Notes: a model not told the origin generated them from the sequence alone. 41,799 nt of DNA from Moorena sp. SIO3I8 (GCF_010692325.1 NZ_JAAHHW010000054.1:1-41799); one strand, 5' to 3'; numbered from the stretch's first letter, positions 9,675 through 18,404 are shown. Translations and numbers: made by a program.

Positions 9675-10178
9675 ATGAGTGGTCAAGATAAAAGTCATAG
9701 GATAGAGATAATTGTCGCTGTAATTGGCCTGGTTGGTCTACTGGGGGCAGCTGTGATCCAGAATTGGCATAATTTGTTTCCTCCGGTGATCATCAAGAGT
9801 CAAAATTTTGGCCCAGAAGAAATATATTGTAATGGCAGTGGCCAAGTATGCAGTAACCGCTTCGCAATAGACGTAACAACGCGGGGTGTCTTAAAAGTCC
9901 AGTATGTCGTCCCCCCTACTCATTGCGGCCCAATTAAAATCCATTTCTACCTTGACGGTAAGCCTGTTAGTTCTACAGGTACCCTTGGGTGGAGGGGCGC
10001 ACCTGGCCAGTTCAGTAGCCTTCCCTTGACCTCACGTGAAATTGATCTCGGCCCTGTTTCCTCAGGAAATCATTCCATTAGTTTAGAGGCAGAAGGGGAA
10101 GCTGCGGGTTGTAATCCTGGGCGGCTCACTTCTTGGTTCGGTAATTTACAGGTCTGGACATCAGTTTTGGATAAGTAG
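9675..10178 (+). CDS. Membrane-anchored extracytoplasmic protein, unknown
   Basis: 167 residues. The N-terminus MSGQDKSHR is followed by one hydrophobic helix (about 10-28, IIVAVIGLVGLLGAAVI) with no signal-peptidase site, so the protein is probably a signal-anchored membrane protein. The remaining 135 residues are Gly/Ser/Pro-rich with alternating hydrophobic residues, suggesting a beta-sandwich exposed outside the cytoplasm. Four cysteines (in IYCNGSGQVCSN, THCGPI and AGCNPG) could form two disulfides. No family recognised; a carbohydrate- or ligand-binding fold is possible but unproven. It stands alone, and a palindromic repeat begins just after its stop. Confidence 0.65.
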   Translation: MSGQDKSHRIEIIVAVIGLVGLLGAAVIQNWHNLFPPVIIKSQNFGPEEIYCNGSGQVCSNRFAIDVTTRGVLKVQYVVPPTHCGPIKIHFYLDGKPVSSTGTLGWRGAPGQFSSLPLTSREIDLGPVSSGNHSISLEAEGEAAGCNPGRLTSWFGNLQVWTSVLDK

Positions 10179-10182
10179 TTCC

Positions 10183-10254
10183 GTAGGGTGCGTTAGGGGA
10201 GCCCTCATTTTCTCGGTAGCCAGAGTTGGGACAGTCCGCCCCGTAACGCACCAC
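10183..10254. repeat. Palindromic GTAGGGTGCGTTA element, copy 1
   Basis: Non-coding element with partly inverted ends (GTAGGGTGCGTTAGGGG / CCCCGTAACGCACCAC) and the internal stretch TCATTTTCT..TAGCCAG. The same sequence occurs in opposite orientation at 12486-12565. The rest of the gap to 10565 contains a dispersed CGTAGCGTGAC..GTGCGAAC repeat and no supported gene. Confidence 0.65.
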
Positions 10255-10565
10255 TGTTGGGTCAAATAATAAAAATGAGATCCACCCGAAAGTGCCAACC
10301 CTTTAATGTTTTGTGTGGTTTGATTGCCTATTGCTATCAGCTGCGATATTGTATAGCATTTGTAATAGAAAATCCCTCGAAGTCAATCCCATCAAAGTTA
10401 TTAGATTGCGTTGCCGTAGCGTGACTTTTCAGGCAAAGACCGACGCTGTGCGAACCGTCAATCGTTTAAGGGCGACCGGGCAAGCATCGCCATCAAGTAG
10501 CTTGGGTTTAGGCTGGCGTTACTCTACCATTACCATACTAAACCATTATGTCTTAAAATATAAAC

Positions 10566-10850
10566 ATGAATCAATTAGTTTTTGAGTGGGATAACGAAAA
10601 GAATCGAATCAATAAAAAAAAGCATGGTGTTTCATTTGAAGAAGCAAAATCGGTTTTTTATGATGAGAAGGCAATCCAGTTTTGGGACGAAGATCATTCT
10701 GAGATAGAAGACCGATTTTTACTCCTAGGCATAAGCTCGAAAATGCGAATCTTACTGATTATTCATTGTTACCGAGAGGAGGAATCAGTAATCAGAATCA
10801 TTTCAGCCCGCAAAGCCACCAAAAATGAAAGTAAACACTATCGAGGATAA
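10566..10850 (+). CDS. brnT: BrnT-type toxin
   Basis: 94 residues with the BrnT (DUF497) pattern: an FEWD-x-x-K opening, KKHGVSFEEAKSVFYD, then RFLLLG, a central strand set and a terminal RIISARKAT. BrnT proteins are RelE-fold ribonucleases that cleave RNA and slow growth. The family residues E/D, K and the ISAR..T motif all look intact. A BrnA-type antitoxin gene follows 4 bp downstream in the usual toxin-first order, so the pair should be one operon with autorepression by the complex. The start is the ATG at 10566. Confidence 0.9.
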   Translation: MNQLVFEWDNEKNRINKKKHGVSFEEAKSVFYDEKAIQFWDEDHSEIEDRFLLLGISSKMRILLIIHCYREEESVIRIISARKATKNESKHYRG

Positions 10851-10854
10851 AACC

Positions 10855-11064
10855 ATGAAACCAGAATATGACCTTGCCAATATGAAAAGCCGCCCCAATC
10901 CTTATGCCAATAAATTAAAGCAACCAGTAACTTTGCCTTTGAGGATTGATGTAATAGAATATTTTGAAGCCAAGGCGCAAGAAAAAGGAATTTCTTACCA
11001 AGAATTAATCAATTTATACCTTCACGATTGTGTTGTCAGTAAACGAGAACTATCGTTTGAGTAG
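10855..11064 (+). CDS. brnA: BrnA-type antitoxin
   Basis: From the ATG at 10855 the product is 69 residues: MKPEYDLANM, a linker with SRPNPYANKLKQPVT, and a C-terminal ribbon-helix-helix (PLRIDVIEYFEAKAQEKG, then SYQELINLYLHD) that binds DNA and the partner toxin. GAGGATAAAACC before this ATG gives a plausible ribosome binding site that overlaps the brnT stop. An upstream in-frame ATG at 10825 would overlap brnT by 26 nt and is less likely. BrnA neutralises BrnT and represses the operon. The following 230 bp have no recognised feature. Confidence 0.88.
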   Translation: MKPEYDLANMKSRPNPYANKLKQPVTLPLRIDVIEYFEAKAQEKGISYQELINLYLHDCVVSKRELSFE

Positions 11065-11299
11065 CGGAACTTAAACCAGGGTAAGCTAATGTAATTTTGT
11101 ATCCAAAAATACATAAAAAAGTTATTTTTTAGTATGATAAAACTTTTAATCTGATGCGTCTATGTCAATAAGCTGCCTCCATTATCAATAATTTCGAGAT
11201 TACAGTTAACCTGCATAAAAATCGGTGAAACTCTTGTGATAAGCTGTTCATAATTTCAATTACATATTCACAATTATAGAGCTTAAAGGATATTTTTTG

Positions 11300-12391
11300 A
11301 TGTCACAAGATATGTCACAAGATAATTACCTTGTTGTGGGTGGAGGAGATGTAGGTTTAGCCACAGCAGTTCACCTGAGTTCTCAAGGCCATAACGTTGA
11401 TCTGTTTTCTCGTCGTTCTTCTTCAATTAGTCAAACTAAGATTGTTCGTTCAACGGGTGTATGTTCACCGGGTAATTATCCAATTGCAGCTTGTTCTAAC
11501 CAGATTGAGGAAATTGCCGCCACTCATGATGGCAAATTACCCAATAATATTGTGATTGGCTGTCGAGGTCAGGATGTTGAATCTTATGCCCGGATTTTGG
11601 GGCAATATATGACCCCTCAAACCAATATTTTATTGATCTGTTCTAGCCGTTTTTCAGGTCGAGTTTTCTGCAAAGTGTGGCAAAAAGAATTTGGCATGAG
11701 TGAAACCCAATTACCCGCAGTTGCAGATGTAAATAATACCCCCTTTGCCTGCCGAGGTAACGGTGACGACCAAGTAGCTATAAAGAGGTTTAAAAAACAG
11801 TTCAAAGTCGCTGCCCAAAACTCGGATATGACAGAGCGGATTGTTGCTACCTATCAAGGTTTGTTCGAGAATTTGCGTCCACTGTCTTCGAGTTTAGAAG
11901 TAAACTTGGATAAATGTAATGATGTTTTTCACGTTCCCTTAATCATCGCCTCTTTAACCAGATGGGAGCTGGGAGAAAATTATAATATTTACCGAGGTAT
12001 GGGTCCTCGCACTGCTAATTTGATTGGTGATTTCGATCGCGATCGTCTAGCTATAGCCAAGGCATTAGGGTTTCCTGATCTAAGCGATATGTACGATTAT
12101 TTTAAGACAGCCTATGGAACTACTGGCCCATCTTTTTACGAACACATTCACCAGATCAAAGCACTTGACAATTCTACTCTCAGGAATCCTCATCATCGCT
12201 ATCTCTCAGAAGAATTACCCTTTGGGGCTTTTCCACTACAGGTGTTAGCCCGCCTAACAGGAGTAGATACCCCATTTTTAGATAGTTGTATTACTCTGGG
12301 GAGCAAGTTTATAGATGAACCTTTCACGTGGACTGCTGAGTTTCTAGAATTGGACACTCAATGGCTAGAGGAGCAACTAAGACATAAATAA
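11300..12391 (+). CDS. Opine/octopine dehydrogenase-family protein
   Basis: 363 residues. The N-terminal Rossmann domain has VVGGGDVGLATAVHL (GxGxxG-like NAD(P) site) followed by an Arg-rich loop (FSRRSS) that could prefer NADP. The C-terminal helical domain carries the opine-dehydrogenase pattern HHRYLSEELPFGAFPL and LARLTGVDTPFLDS, with a candidate catalytic His in the NPHHRY segment. Family members reductively join an amino acid to an alpha-keto acid, or run the reverse reaction. The ATG at 11300 follows AAAGGA; an in-frame TTG lies directly before. Convergent with a PLP-dependent synthase-like gene, so a small amino-acid-derived product is conceivable. Substrate unknown. Confidence 0.75.
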   Translation: MSQDMSQDNYLVVGGGDVGLATAVHLSSQGHNVDLFSRRSSSISQTKIVRSTGVCSPGNYPIAACSNQIEEIAATHDGKLPNNIVIGCRGQDVESYARILGQYMTPQTNILLICSSRFSGRVFCKVWQKEFGMSETQLPAVADVNNTPFACRGNGDDQVAIKRFKKQFKVAAQNSDMTERIVATYQGLFENLRPLSSSLEVNLDKCNDVFHVPLIIASLTRWELGENYNIYRGMGPRTANLIGDFDRDRLAIAKALGFPDLSDMYDYFKTAYGTTGPSFYEHIHQIKALDNSTLRNPHHRYLSEELPFGAFPLQVLARLTGVDTPFLDSCITLGSKFIDEPFTWTAEFLELDTQWLEEQLRHK

Positions 12392-12485
12392 AAAGAGTCG
12401 AGCTTGAATTTATGGAACTATGTAGCATTTTCTCTGGTTATACTGGGGATATATAGGGTATATCTCATTAAAGCTGTTTGATCCA

Positions 12486-12565
12486 GTGGTGCGTTACGGG
12501 GCGGGCTTTCCCAACCCTGGCTATGAGGTAGAAAATGACGGCGAGCCGCCCCTAACACACCCTAC
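12486..12565. repeat. Palindromic GTAGGGTGCGTTA element, copy 2 (inverted)
   Basis: Reverse-complement copy of the element at 10183-10254, with ends GTGGTGCGTTACGGGG and CCTAACACACCCTAC. The two copies bracket brnT, brnA and the opine-dehydrogenase gene. Confidence 0.65.
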
Positions 12566-12613
12566 GCAATATTTTCAAAAGTGAATAACAGCAAAGGGAA
12601 AATGCTTACGTGC

Positions 12614-13717
12614 CTAGTACATCCGTCCTCCAGTCACCATCAGCAAGCATTTTTCTTCAGGGGAAATCCACCCGTCAAGAATCAACTTTTTACAGGCTGC
12701 CAAAGACAATGCTCCAGTGTGACAAGCAGAAATACCAGCTTGCTGTAAAACCTCATAGCTTTTCAGAAGTTCTGCTTGGGTTGGGGCAACAACCGTTCCT
12801 TGAGTGTCTAGAATTAGATCCCGCAAATAAGAGTAGGTTGCGGTAGGATTGCCTCTAAGAATAGCCTCAGCCTTTCCAGTGGGGTTGCGGATAATATCCT
12901 CATCAGCAATTTGTTCTCTATTAGCATGAAATGCCGTATACACAGGAGCACAAGTATCTTGCTGCACACCAACAAAACGAGGCATTTTCTTAATATACCC
13001 ATTGGCTAAAAGCTGCTTGAAGCCAAAATATCCCCCATAAAACCCCATCCCGCTACTAATGGGTTGAAAGACTACATCAACTTGGAAGTCCATTTGGGTT
13101 GCTCCTTCCATATACCCTGTTTTGAGACCTTCCCGACGAAAGAAGTTGAAAAAGCCTCCTTCCCAAAATAGATTATGATCTTGAGCATAGTCTTTGGCCA
13201 ACTTGCCAGTTTCCACAAAATCTACATCTGTTTCATGGATGGTGGCATAGGGACTCTGAAATTTTAAGCGATGTCTATGGGTTGAGGGAACAAAGACATG
13301 AACCCTAATTTGACCTTCAAGCTCTTTGGCCCAATACATAAAGCTAGAAGAAGAGTTGCCTGTAGAGGAGACTACAAATTCTTTAACTCCACCCCATAAC
13401 AACCCTGGTGTTGCCATACAACTCTGTCTATATTTGGTGTTTCCGGTTGCTAAAGCCCCTTCTACTTTACAGTAAATGCCATCATGGTCAACATATTGAG
13501 CATTGTCGAATCGAATTAGAGGAGTTTCTGGACAATAAAATTCTGGCAGGGGTTTAATCGGAACAAAATCTTTAAAACGCTGCAGTCCGGAACCAGATTC
13601 TACCTTTTGATTACCTCTGTACACAACATTCAACACACCTCCATCGCAAGATTGGCAACGATAACGCAGTTCTAGCGGATATTCTTTACCACATACAGCA
13701 CATTGGAGATGAGCCAT
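12614..13717 (-). CDS. Threonine/cysteate synthase-like PLP enzyme
   Basis: Fold-type II PLP enzyme of about 367 residues. The start chosen is ATG giving MAHLQCAVCG; an in-frame GTG 33 nt upstream is an alternative. A rubredoxin-like zinc knuckle (Cys6, Cys9, Cys21, Cys24) opens the protein as in threonine synthases. The probable PLP lysine is Lys95 in ATGNTKYRQ, where classic threonine synthases have GSFKDR. The phosphate-binding loop looks like SSTGNSSSS, and the GISACHTGALSLAACKKL and VTGGRMY segments fit the C-terminal PLP-ring contacts. The altered lysine motif argues against ordinary threonine synthesis. Cysteate synthase, or an enzyme joining a nucleophile to a phosphorylated or acetylated amino acid, is possible. 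Confidence 0.75.
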   Translation of the reverse strand: MAHLQCAVCGKEYPLELRYRCQSCDGGVLNVVYRGNQKVESGSGLQRFKDFVPIKPLPEFYCPETPLIRFDNAQYVDHDGIYCKVEGALATGNTKYRQSCMATPGLLWGGVKEFVVSSTGNSSSSFMYWAKELEGQIRVHVFVPSTHRHRLKFQSPYATIHETDVDFVETGKLAKDYAQDHNLFWEGGFFNFFRREGLKTGYMEGATQMDFQVDVVFQPISSGMGFYGGYFGFKQLLANGYIKKMPRFVGVQQDTCAPVYTAFHANREQIADEDIIRNPTGKAEAILRGNPTATYSYLRDLILDTQGTVVAPTQAELLKSYEVLQQAGISACHTGALSLAACKKLILDGWISPEEKCLLMVTGGRMY

Positions 13718-13928
13718 AGAATTTGCTTCGATGTGTCCTGGTGTTAACACTTGCCAATACTCCGGACGTTTTTTTGACTGTTTTTTTGACTATTGTTCGA
13801 TAGTCTTCCAGTAGTAATAATATCAGTTAATGACACCGCAACTTCTGGAGAGATGGGGAGATTGGCAGATCGGGTATCAAAATTCAGCACTTACGAACTC
13901 AGCACTTATGAACTCAAGACTCTCAAAA

Positions 13929-15284
13929 TCAGCACTTCCAAGCCGTCACAATAGTGATCGGATTGAGAGGATTAAACCGAGTGAGCTTGCCCACAGGTAC
14001 CGACTTCGATAACTGCACCTGTAACCATTGATAATTCCAAGGATCCCCCCTAACCCCCCTTAATAAGGGGGGGAAAGAATCCCCCCTCCTTAATAAGGGG
14101 GGGAAGGAATTTGCTCTAATCCCGCGCTCGGAAGGAGGGAAACGTTTAGATTCAAACCAACTATAGGCTGTATTAATATGCTCTACAGTTGCTAATGCTA
14201 ACACTAAAATACAATCGAGGTCTAAGCGAGTATCACAGTAATCCAAAATTGAGTGCAAATTACCCCCACTACCGCCAATAAAAACCCGATTTGGTGTTGG
14301 TAAATTCTTCAAAACATCCGGTGCTGAACCATGAATTGAGGTAACATTAGTAACGCCCAAACGTTGACAATTTTGCTCAATCAAAGTACTCCCCATTGCT
14401 GTTTTTTCAATAGCATACACCTGAGAGGTGTTCGATAAACGAGCAATTTCAATGGAAACTGAACCTGTGCCTGCACCAATATCCCAAACTGTTTGCCCTG
14501 GTTTGAGGGCTAACTCTCCTAGTAACAGCAGCCTGATTTCTCGCTTGGTCATTAAACCAGGGCGATCGCTAAAACTAGTAAATGTCTGATCTGGTAATCC
14601 TAGTATCGGTAACGACTCTGGATCCAGGGATTGGTCAACGGAATCAGGGTGACGTAGTAATACCACCACATTCAGGGGCGCAAAGGTCTGGTTCAATACT
14701 GCTTCTACACCAAGACATTGCACCCGTTCATCCATACCTCCCAAATTTTCACATACCCAGAACTGGTAGCAACTGGGTAAATCTAGCGCTAGCAATAATT
14801 TAGCGATCGCTTCAGGTGTATTGGTGCCATCCGTCAACACCGCAATCTTGTCAACTCCCTGCTTCAAGGCTGGGATTAGTTGTTCCATAGAACGGCCATG
14901 AGCACTGATTACCTTAGCATCTTGCCAAGCAACCTTAATCCGACTGAAGGCCAGCTGAATCGCACTGACATGGGGATGAAACCTGAGGCTTGAGGGGGGA
15001 AGTTGGCTTAGGAGCAATCGTCCTAAGCCAAAAAACAATGGATCACCACTGACCAACACTACGATTAGGGTATCGTGATCCGCACCATCGAGCTGCTTAC
15101 GAATTAATTCAATAGCGTCAGTAAAATTCCCCAATACCACTTGTGACCCTTGGTGGTTGGGAAAATAACCTAAATGGCGCTGACTTCCAACCAATAGCGT
15201 CGCTCGTTCTACGAGCTGCTTGACTTGATCAGTTAAGCTAGCTGCTCCGTCTAAACCAATGCCCACTACGTTGATCGAGGTCAT
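13929..15284 (-). CDS. cbiET: Precorrin-6Y C5,15-methyltransferase (decarboxylating), CbiE-CbiT fusion
   Basis: Methylates C5 and C15 and decarboxylates the corrin ring intermediate in cobalamin synthesis. The N-terminal CbiE-type tetrapyrrole methylase has VVGIGLDG and the LVSGDPLFFGLG motif. The C-terminal CbiT methyltransferase has the SAM motif VWDIGAGTGSVSIEI. The start is the ATG giving MTSINVVGIG; upstream codons in frame are only heptamer repeat DNA. Near the C-terminus, about 34 residues (FPPSERGIRANSFPPLLRRG and more, encoded at 14041-14143) interrupt the usual ..WFES..YQWLQVQLS.. sequence. They come from an intergenic G/C-run repeat inserted in frame. Likely cotranscribed with cbiC. 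Confidence 0.93.
   Translation of the reverse strand: MTSINVVGIGLDGAASLTDQVKQLVERATLLVGSQRHLGYFPNHQGSQVVLGNFTDAIELIRKQLDGADHDTLIVVLVSGDPLFFGLGRLLLSQLPPSSLRFHPHVSAIQLAFSRIKVAWQDAKVISAHGRSMEQLIPALKQGVDKIAVLTDGTNTPEAIAKLLLALDLPSCYQFWVCENLGGMDERVQCLGVEAVLNQTFAPLNVVVLLRHPDSVDQSLDPESLPILGLPDQTFTSFSDRPGLMTKREIRLLLLGELALKPGQTVWDIGAGTGSVSIEIARLSNTSQVYAIEKTAMGSTLIEQNCQRLGVTNVTSIHGSAPDVLKNLPTPNRVFIGGSGGNLHSILDYCDTRLDLDCILVLALATVEHINTAYSWFESKRFPPSERGIRANSFPPLLRRGDSFPPLLRGVRGDPWNYQWLQVQLSKSVPVGKLTRFNPLNPITIVTAWKC
14041..14143. repeat. Intergenic-type repeat inserted in frame in cbiET
   Basis: GATCCCCCCTAACCCCCC and TTAATAAGGGGGGGAAAGAA motifs, repeated twice, as in intergenic elements near 4.4 and 30.4 kb. 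The insert adds about 34 codons with no stop. Confidence 0.75.
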
Positions 15285-15299
15285 GGTTTTGCTGCTATT

Positions 15300-15366
15300 G
15301 CAAAGGGAACAGGGAACAGGGAACAGGGAACAGGGAGTAGGGAACAGGGAACAGGGAGTAGGGAAC
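15300..15366. repeat. Heptamer array (AGGGAAC / AGGGAGT)n
   Basis: About nine units directly upstream of the cbiET start. The remaining 15367-15564 stretch has no supported gene. Confidence 0.85.
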
Positions 15367-15564
15367 AAAAATTATCACAATTCATTTAGGATTGCTATAT
15401 CTGATCTTTAATCTGTTTTCAGAATAATAGGAATTAAGCTGGGAGTGTATTATAGCAACTGGCAAGACACCAAGGACAGAAAGAATACACAAAAGGGAGT
15501 TAATCGAAATTTACTCATCTCTTTTTTAGTTACCTTCGGGTCTTGTGGGCTTTTGGGATGTTTC

Positions 15565-15705
15565 ATATCATGTTGAGATAAACAGTTATAAAAAAACATA
15601 GCTTCCTTCTGGTAGGTTATCTCCCTCCTCATCCCCTGTTCCCAGATCCGCTGTTCCCTGTTCCCTATTATTGAGTATTTATAACTGTTCAACCGAACAT
15701 GATAT
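15565..15705. mobile_element. MITE with TATCATGTT ends and heptamers
   Basis: Imperfect inverted ends of about 27 bp (ATATCATGTT..AACAGTTATAAA and TTTATAACTGTT..AACATGATAT) surround a non-coding interior with CCCTGTT heptamers. It ends two bases from the cbiC stop codon. Confidence 0.6.
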
Positions 15706-15707
15706 TA

Positions 15708-16322
15708 TTACTCACTCTCCCAAGCTAATACCATCAATCCATTCAAAATAGCTGCAGCCACTGGAGACCCTCCTTTAGCTCCTTCAACTCGAATCTGAGG
15801 GATGGATATCTTGGCCAAAGCAGCTTTCGACTCCAGCACTGAAACAAACCCAACGGTTGCGCCAATGACCAAAGCTGGTTTGACCTGAGAGTGGGACAAC
15901 TGCTCACATAAAGCCAACAATGCCGTAGGGGCATTACCAATCACAAAAATAGCCCCTGGAAATTGCTCGAAACATCGGAGTAAACCAGTTTCCGTGCGCG
16001 TCTTTCCCGGCAGAGCGACTGGTGCCTGGTCTACTGCTACGATCAGGGGATTACCAAAGGTTTTTGCCACCATACTAGCTATCCCCTGTTTGACCATTCC
16101 TACATCTGTAACAATTGGTGTTCCCTGGCTCAGTGCAGAGATACCAGATGCGATCGCATTTTCACTAAACCGAAGCAGTTGGGTAAATTCAAAATCCGCC
16201 GTACTATGGATTACCCTCCGCACAATCCCATACTCAGCTGGATTAAACTGATGCTCCCCAATCTGTTGGTCAATAATGGCAAAACTTTGCTCCATAATCG
16301 GATGCATCGACAATGCTTTCAT
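15708..16322 (-). CDS. cbiC: Precorrin-8X methylmutase
   Basis: Moves the C11 methyl group to C12 to give hydrogenobyrinate or cobyrinate in cobalamin synthesis. At 204 residues it has the usual size. Family features include RRVIHSTADFEF with the catalytic His, the GTPIVTDVGMVKQGI loop, and the C-terminal GFVSVLESKAAL and GAKGGSPVAAAILNGL motifs. The start is ATG (MKALSMHPIMEQSF); a second Met five codons in is an alternative. Same strand as cbiET, 423 bp upstream of its start, with a MITE and heptamers in between that may weaken cotranscription. Confidence 0.95.
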   Translation of the reverse strand: MKALSMHPIMEQSFAIIDQQIGEHQFNPAEYGIVRRVIHSTADFEFTQLLRFSENAIASGISALSQGTPIVTDVGMVKQGIASMVAKTFGNPLIVAVDQAPVALPGKTRTETGLLRCFEQFPGAIFVIGNAPTALLALCEQLSHSQVKPALVIGATVGFVSVLESKAALAKISIPQIRVEGAKGGSPVAAAILNGLMVLAWESE

Positions 16323-16377
16323 CTAAATCCCCACCCCATACTCTGCTCCAACTCAAACACTAAGCACGCGAAAGCAC

Positions 16378-17184
16378 TCAAAACTCCAAAACTGGCCATT
16401 CTGGTTCCCGCAAGAAGCGCATCATATCGTCAAACTTCCTTAATTGAGCCTGCCGAATCGATAGTACACTCCCTTCTACTTCTAAGGCTTGGCCACTTAA
16501 CTCGAATAGGATATTGCTAATGCGATCGCTATCCAACTCCTGGGGGATATCTCCGAAATATCCTAGAGTGATGTGAGCCGTAAAATGGTATTGCTGTTCA
16601 ATACCTAGAGCCATTAAATCAGAATTTTGATAAATACACCGACGAAGCTGGGAAATGCGATTGTATGCCTGTTCATCCTGGGGTGCTAGACATACACCAA
16701 TCGCCCTGGGCATCACCATTAAGCCCAATAGCTGCCAGCTAATAGGATTACCACCATTTGCTAAAGAGGTTTCCTGGCTGATACTGACAGACTTGTCAAA
16801 ACTTGCCTGTATCGACTTAAGCAGTTGAGTTTCAAACTGTGGATTTTCAGCCGTGGCATCTCGGTAGGCATTTTCCCAAATCAAGTCAGCCAAGGTTAAA
16901 TGAAAACTATCCGGGGGTATCGGTACCATTAAACCCGGGTCTAGTTGCTGGAGAAGCTCTTTTTGGAGCTGCTGCATGTTATCATAGAATGTTGAGTTAT
17001 TAGTCTCTTCCTCCCAAGGTGGTGTGATTACAGTGTAACCAGGAAAAGGGGCAGGCTCTCTGCTGCCATTAGGGAGACGTTTAAACTTGGGTGACTCTTG
17101 GATATTGAGTAACTGCGATTGATAGGTTGCGGTTAGGGTAAGCCGTGTGACCCGATTTAGATAAGTTTGATATGTATCGTCCAA
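16378..17184 (-). CDS. 2H phosphoesterase-like protein (DUF1868 type)
   Basis: Two His-x-Thr motifs, HLT in SFHLTLADLI and HIT in HFTAHITLGYFG, about 120 residues apart, mark the 2H phosphodiesterase fold of RNA-ligase-like and cyclic phosphodiesterases. Cyanobacterial homologs start close to DDTYQTYLNRV. I therefore place the start at the TTG at 17184, which gives LDDTYQTYL. The ATG at 17277 would overlap the divergent holA coding start by 69 nt and add 31 residues that look like antisense of holA. Probable substrate is a 2',3'-cyclic phosphate or a related nucleotide; the true one is unknown. Immediately upstream of cbiC on the same strand. Confidence 0.75.
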   Translation of the reverse strand: MDDTYQTYLNRVTRLTLTATYQSQLLNIQESPKFKRLPNGSREPAPFPGYTVITPPWEEETNNSTFYDNMQQLQKELLQQLDPGLMVPIPPDSFHLTLADLIWENAYRDATAENPQFETQLLKSIQASFDKSVSISQETSLANGGNPISWQLLGLMVMPRAIGVCLAPQDEQAYNRISQLRRCIYQNSDLMALGIEQQYHFTAHITLGYFGDIPQELDSDRISNILFELSGQALEVEGSVLSIRQAQLRKFDDMMRFLREPEWPVLEF

Positions 17185-17208
17185 TTTTGCCCCCTTACGT
17201 GTTCTGAT

Positions 17209-18201
17209 ATGGGAATTTACCTCTATTGGGGAAAGGATGACTTTGCCATGGCCCAAGCCCTGGACAAGCTCCGTCAATCCCTAGTTGACCCCAACTGGGC
17301 TAGTTTTAACTATGACAAAATTTCCCCAGACCAACCAGATGCCGTAATTCAAGCCTTGAATCAAGTCATGACTCCTCCGTTTGGCATGGGTGGACGTCTA
17401 GTGTGGTTAGTCGATACAACCGTTTGCCAGCAATGTTCGGACAATTTACTGGCAGAATTAGAGCGTACTATACCAGTCATTCCTAAACACTCCGTTTTGT
17501 TACTAACTACCCCCCATCGACCAGATCCACGACTCAAGTCCACGAAGTTACTGCAACAGTACGCCGAGATTCGGGAGTTTGCTCTGATTCCCCCCTGGAA
17601 GACCCAGCAGCTAGTGCATCGGGTCAAGTCGTACTCCGTTGAATTTGGAGTCAAACTAACCAATAGTGCAGCTGAACTCTTAGCCGAATCCGTTAGCAAT
17701 GACACCCGACAGTTATTCAACGAACTGGAAAAATTACGACTCTACGCGCTGTATGACAGCCAACCGTTACAAGAAAGTACCGTTGCCACCCTGGTAGTGG
17801 CTAATACTCAAAATACCTTGCAACTGGCAGAGGCGATTCGGGCAGGGGATGGGGCAAAAGCCTTGGAGTTGTTGGCTGCCTTGATCAACCAGAATGAACC
17901 TCCTTTAAAGATTGTCGCTACCTTAATTACTCAGTTTCGTACCTGGTTGTGGGTGAAGTTGCTGGTGAGTGAGGGCGAAACCGATCCAAATGCGATCGCT
18001 AACACCGCCAATATCAATAACCCCAAACGAGTTTACTTCCTCAAACAAGACGTGGAGTTCCTTTCCCCCAAGCAACTCATCTCCACTCTGCGGGTGTTGC
18101 TGGAGTTAGACCTCAACCTCAAAACGGGAGCAGACCCCCTTTCAACATTACAAACTAAGGTGATACAACTTTGTGAAATCTTTAACAGTTCAAGAGTTTA
18201 G
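17209..18201 (+). CDS. holA: DNA polymerase III delta subunit
   Basis: Clamp-loader subunit that opens the beta clamp during replication. From the ATG giving MGIYLYWGKDDFAM the product is 330 residues, normal for HolA. The N-terminal AAA-like domain begins with the cyanobacterial form YLYWGKDD of the YLLxGED motif. It continues with WLVDTTVCQQCSD, HSVLLLTTPHRPDPR and the helical C-terminal collar domain (LAEAIRAGDGAKALELLAAL, then EPPLKIVATLITQFRTWLWVKLL). An upstream in-frame ATG at 17167 adds 14 residues without family similarity. Confidence 0.93.
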   Translation: MGIYLYWGKDDFAMAQALDKLRQSLVDPNWASFNYDKISPDQPDAVIQALNQVMTPPFGMGGRLVWLVDTTVCQQCSDNLLAELERTIPVIPKHSVLLLTTPHRPDPRLKSTKLLQQYAEIREFALIPPWKTQQLVHRVKSYSVEFGVKLTNSAAELLAESVSNDTRQLFNELEKLRLYALYDSQPLQESTVATLVVANTQNTLQLAEAIRAGDGAKALELLAALINQNEPPLKIVATLITQFRTWLWVKLLVSEGETDPNAIANTANINNPKRVYFLKQDVEFLSPKQLISTLRVLLELDLNLKTGADPLSTLQTKVIQLCEIFNSSRV

Positions 18202-18404
18202 ACCAGTCAGTGGCTTCACCCAGGCTAGCTTTAAGGTTGAAGGTTAAATTTTTTTTATACTCATGCTTGATATTTATCCTGTCTGCACTTCCCAATTCCC
18301 AGAAGCTCTTGCCTTATGAGGAACTTATCCCCCATAAATTAATTCACATTAAACTAGCCCTTAGTGGTTTTGGTTATTGTTTATTTTGCTTTTAATTGAT
18401 CATC

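Noticed and set aside
10313-10585. 90-codon ORF before brnT
   Set aside because: Overlaps a dispersed repeat, lacks a ribosome binding site and family pattern, and runs into the brnT start.
15285-15368. N-terminal extension of cbiET
   Set aside because: Codes only for a heptamer-derived FPTPCSL repeat; the ATG at 15284 matches the family start.
18210-18395. Short hydrophobic ORF before the DUF4168 gene
   Set aside because: No ribosome binding site, no conserved pattern and no clear signal-peptide structure; probably chance.
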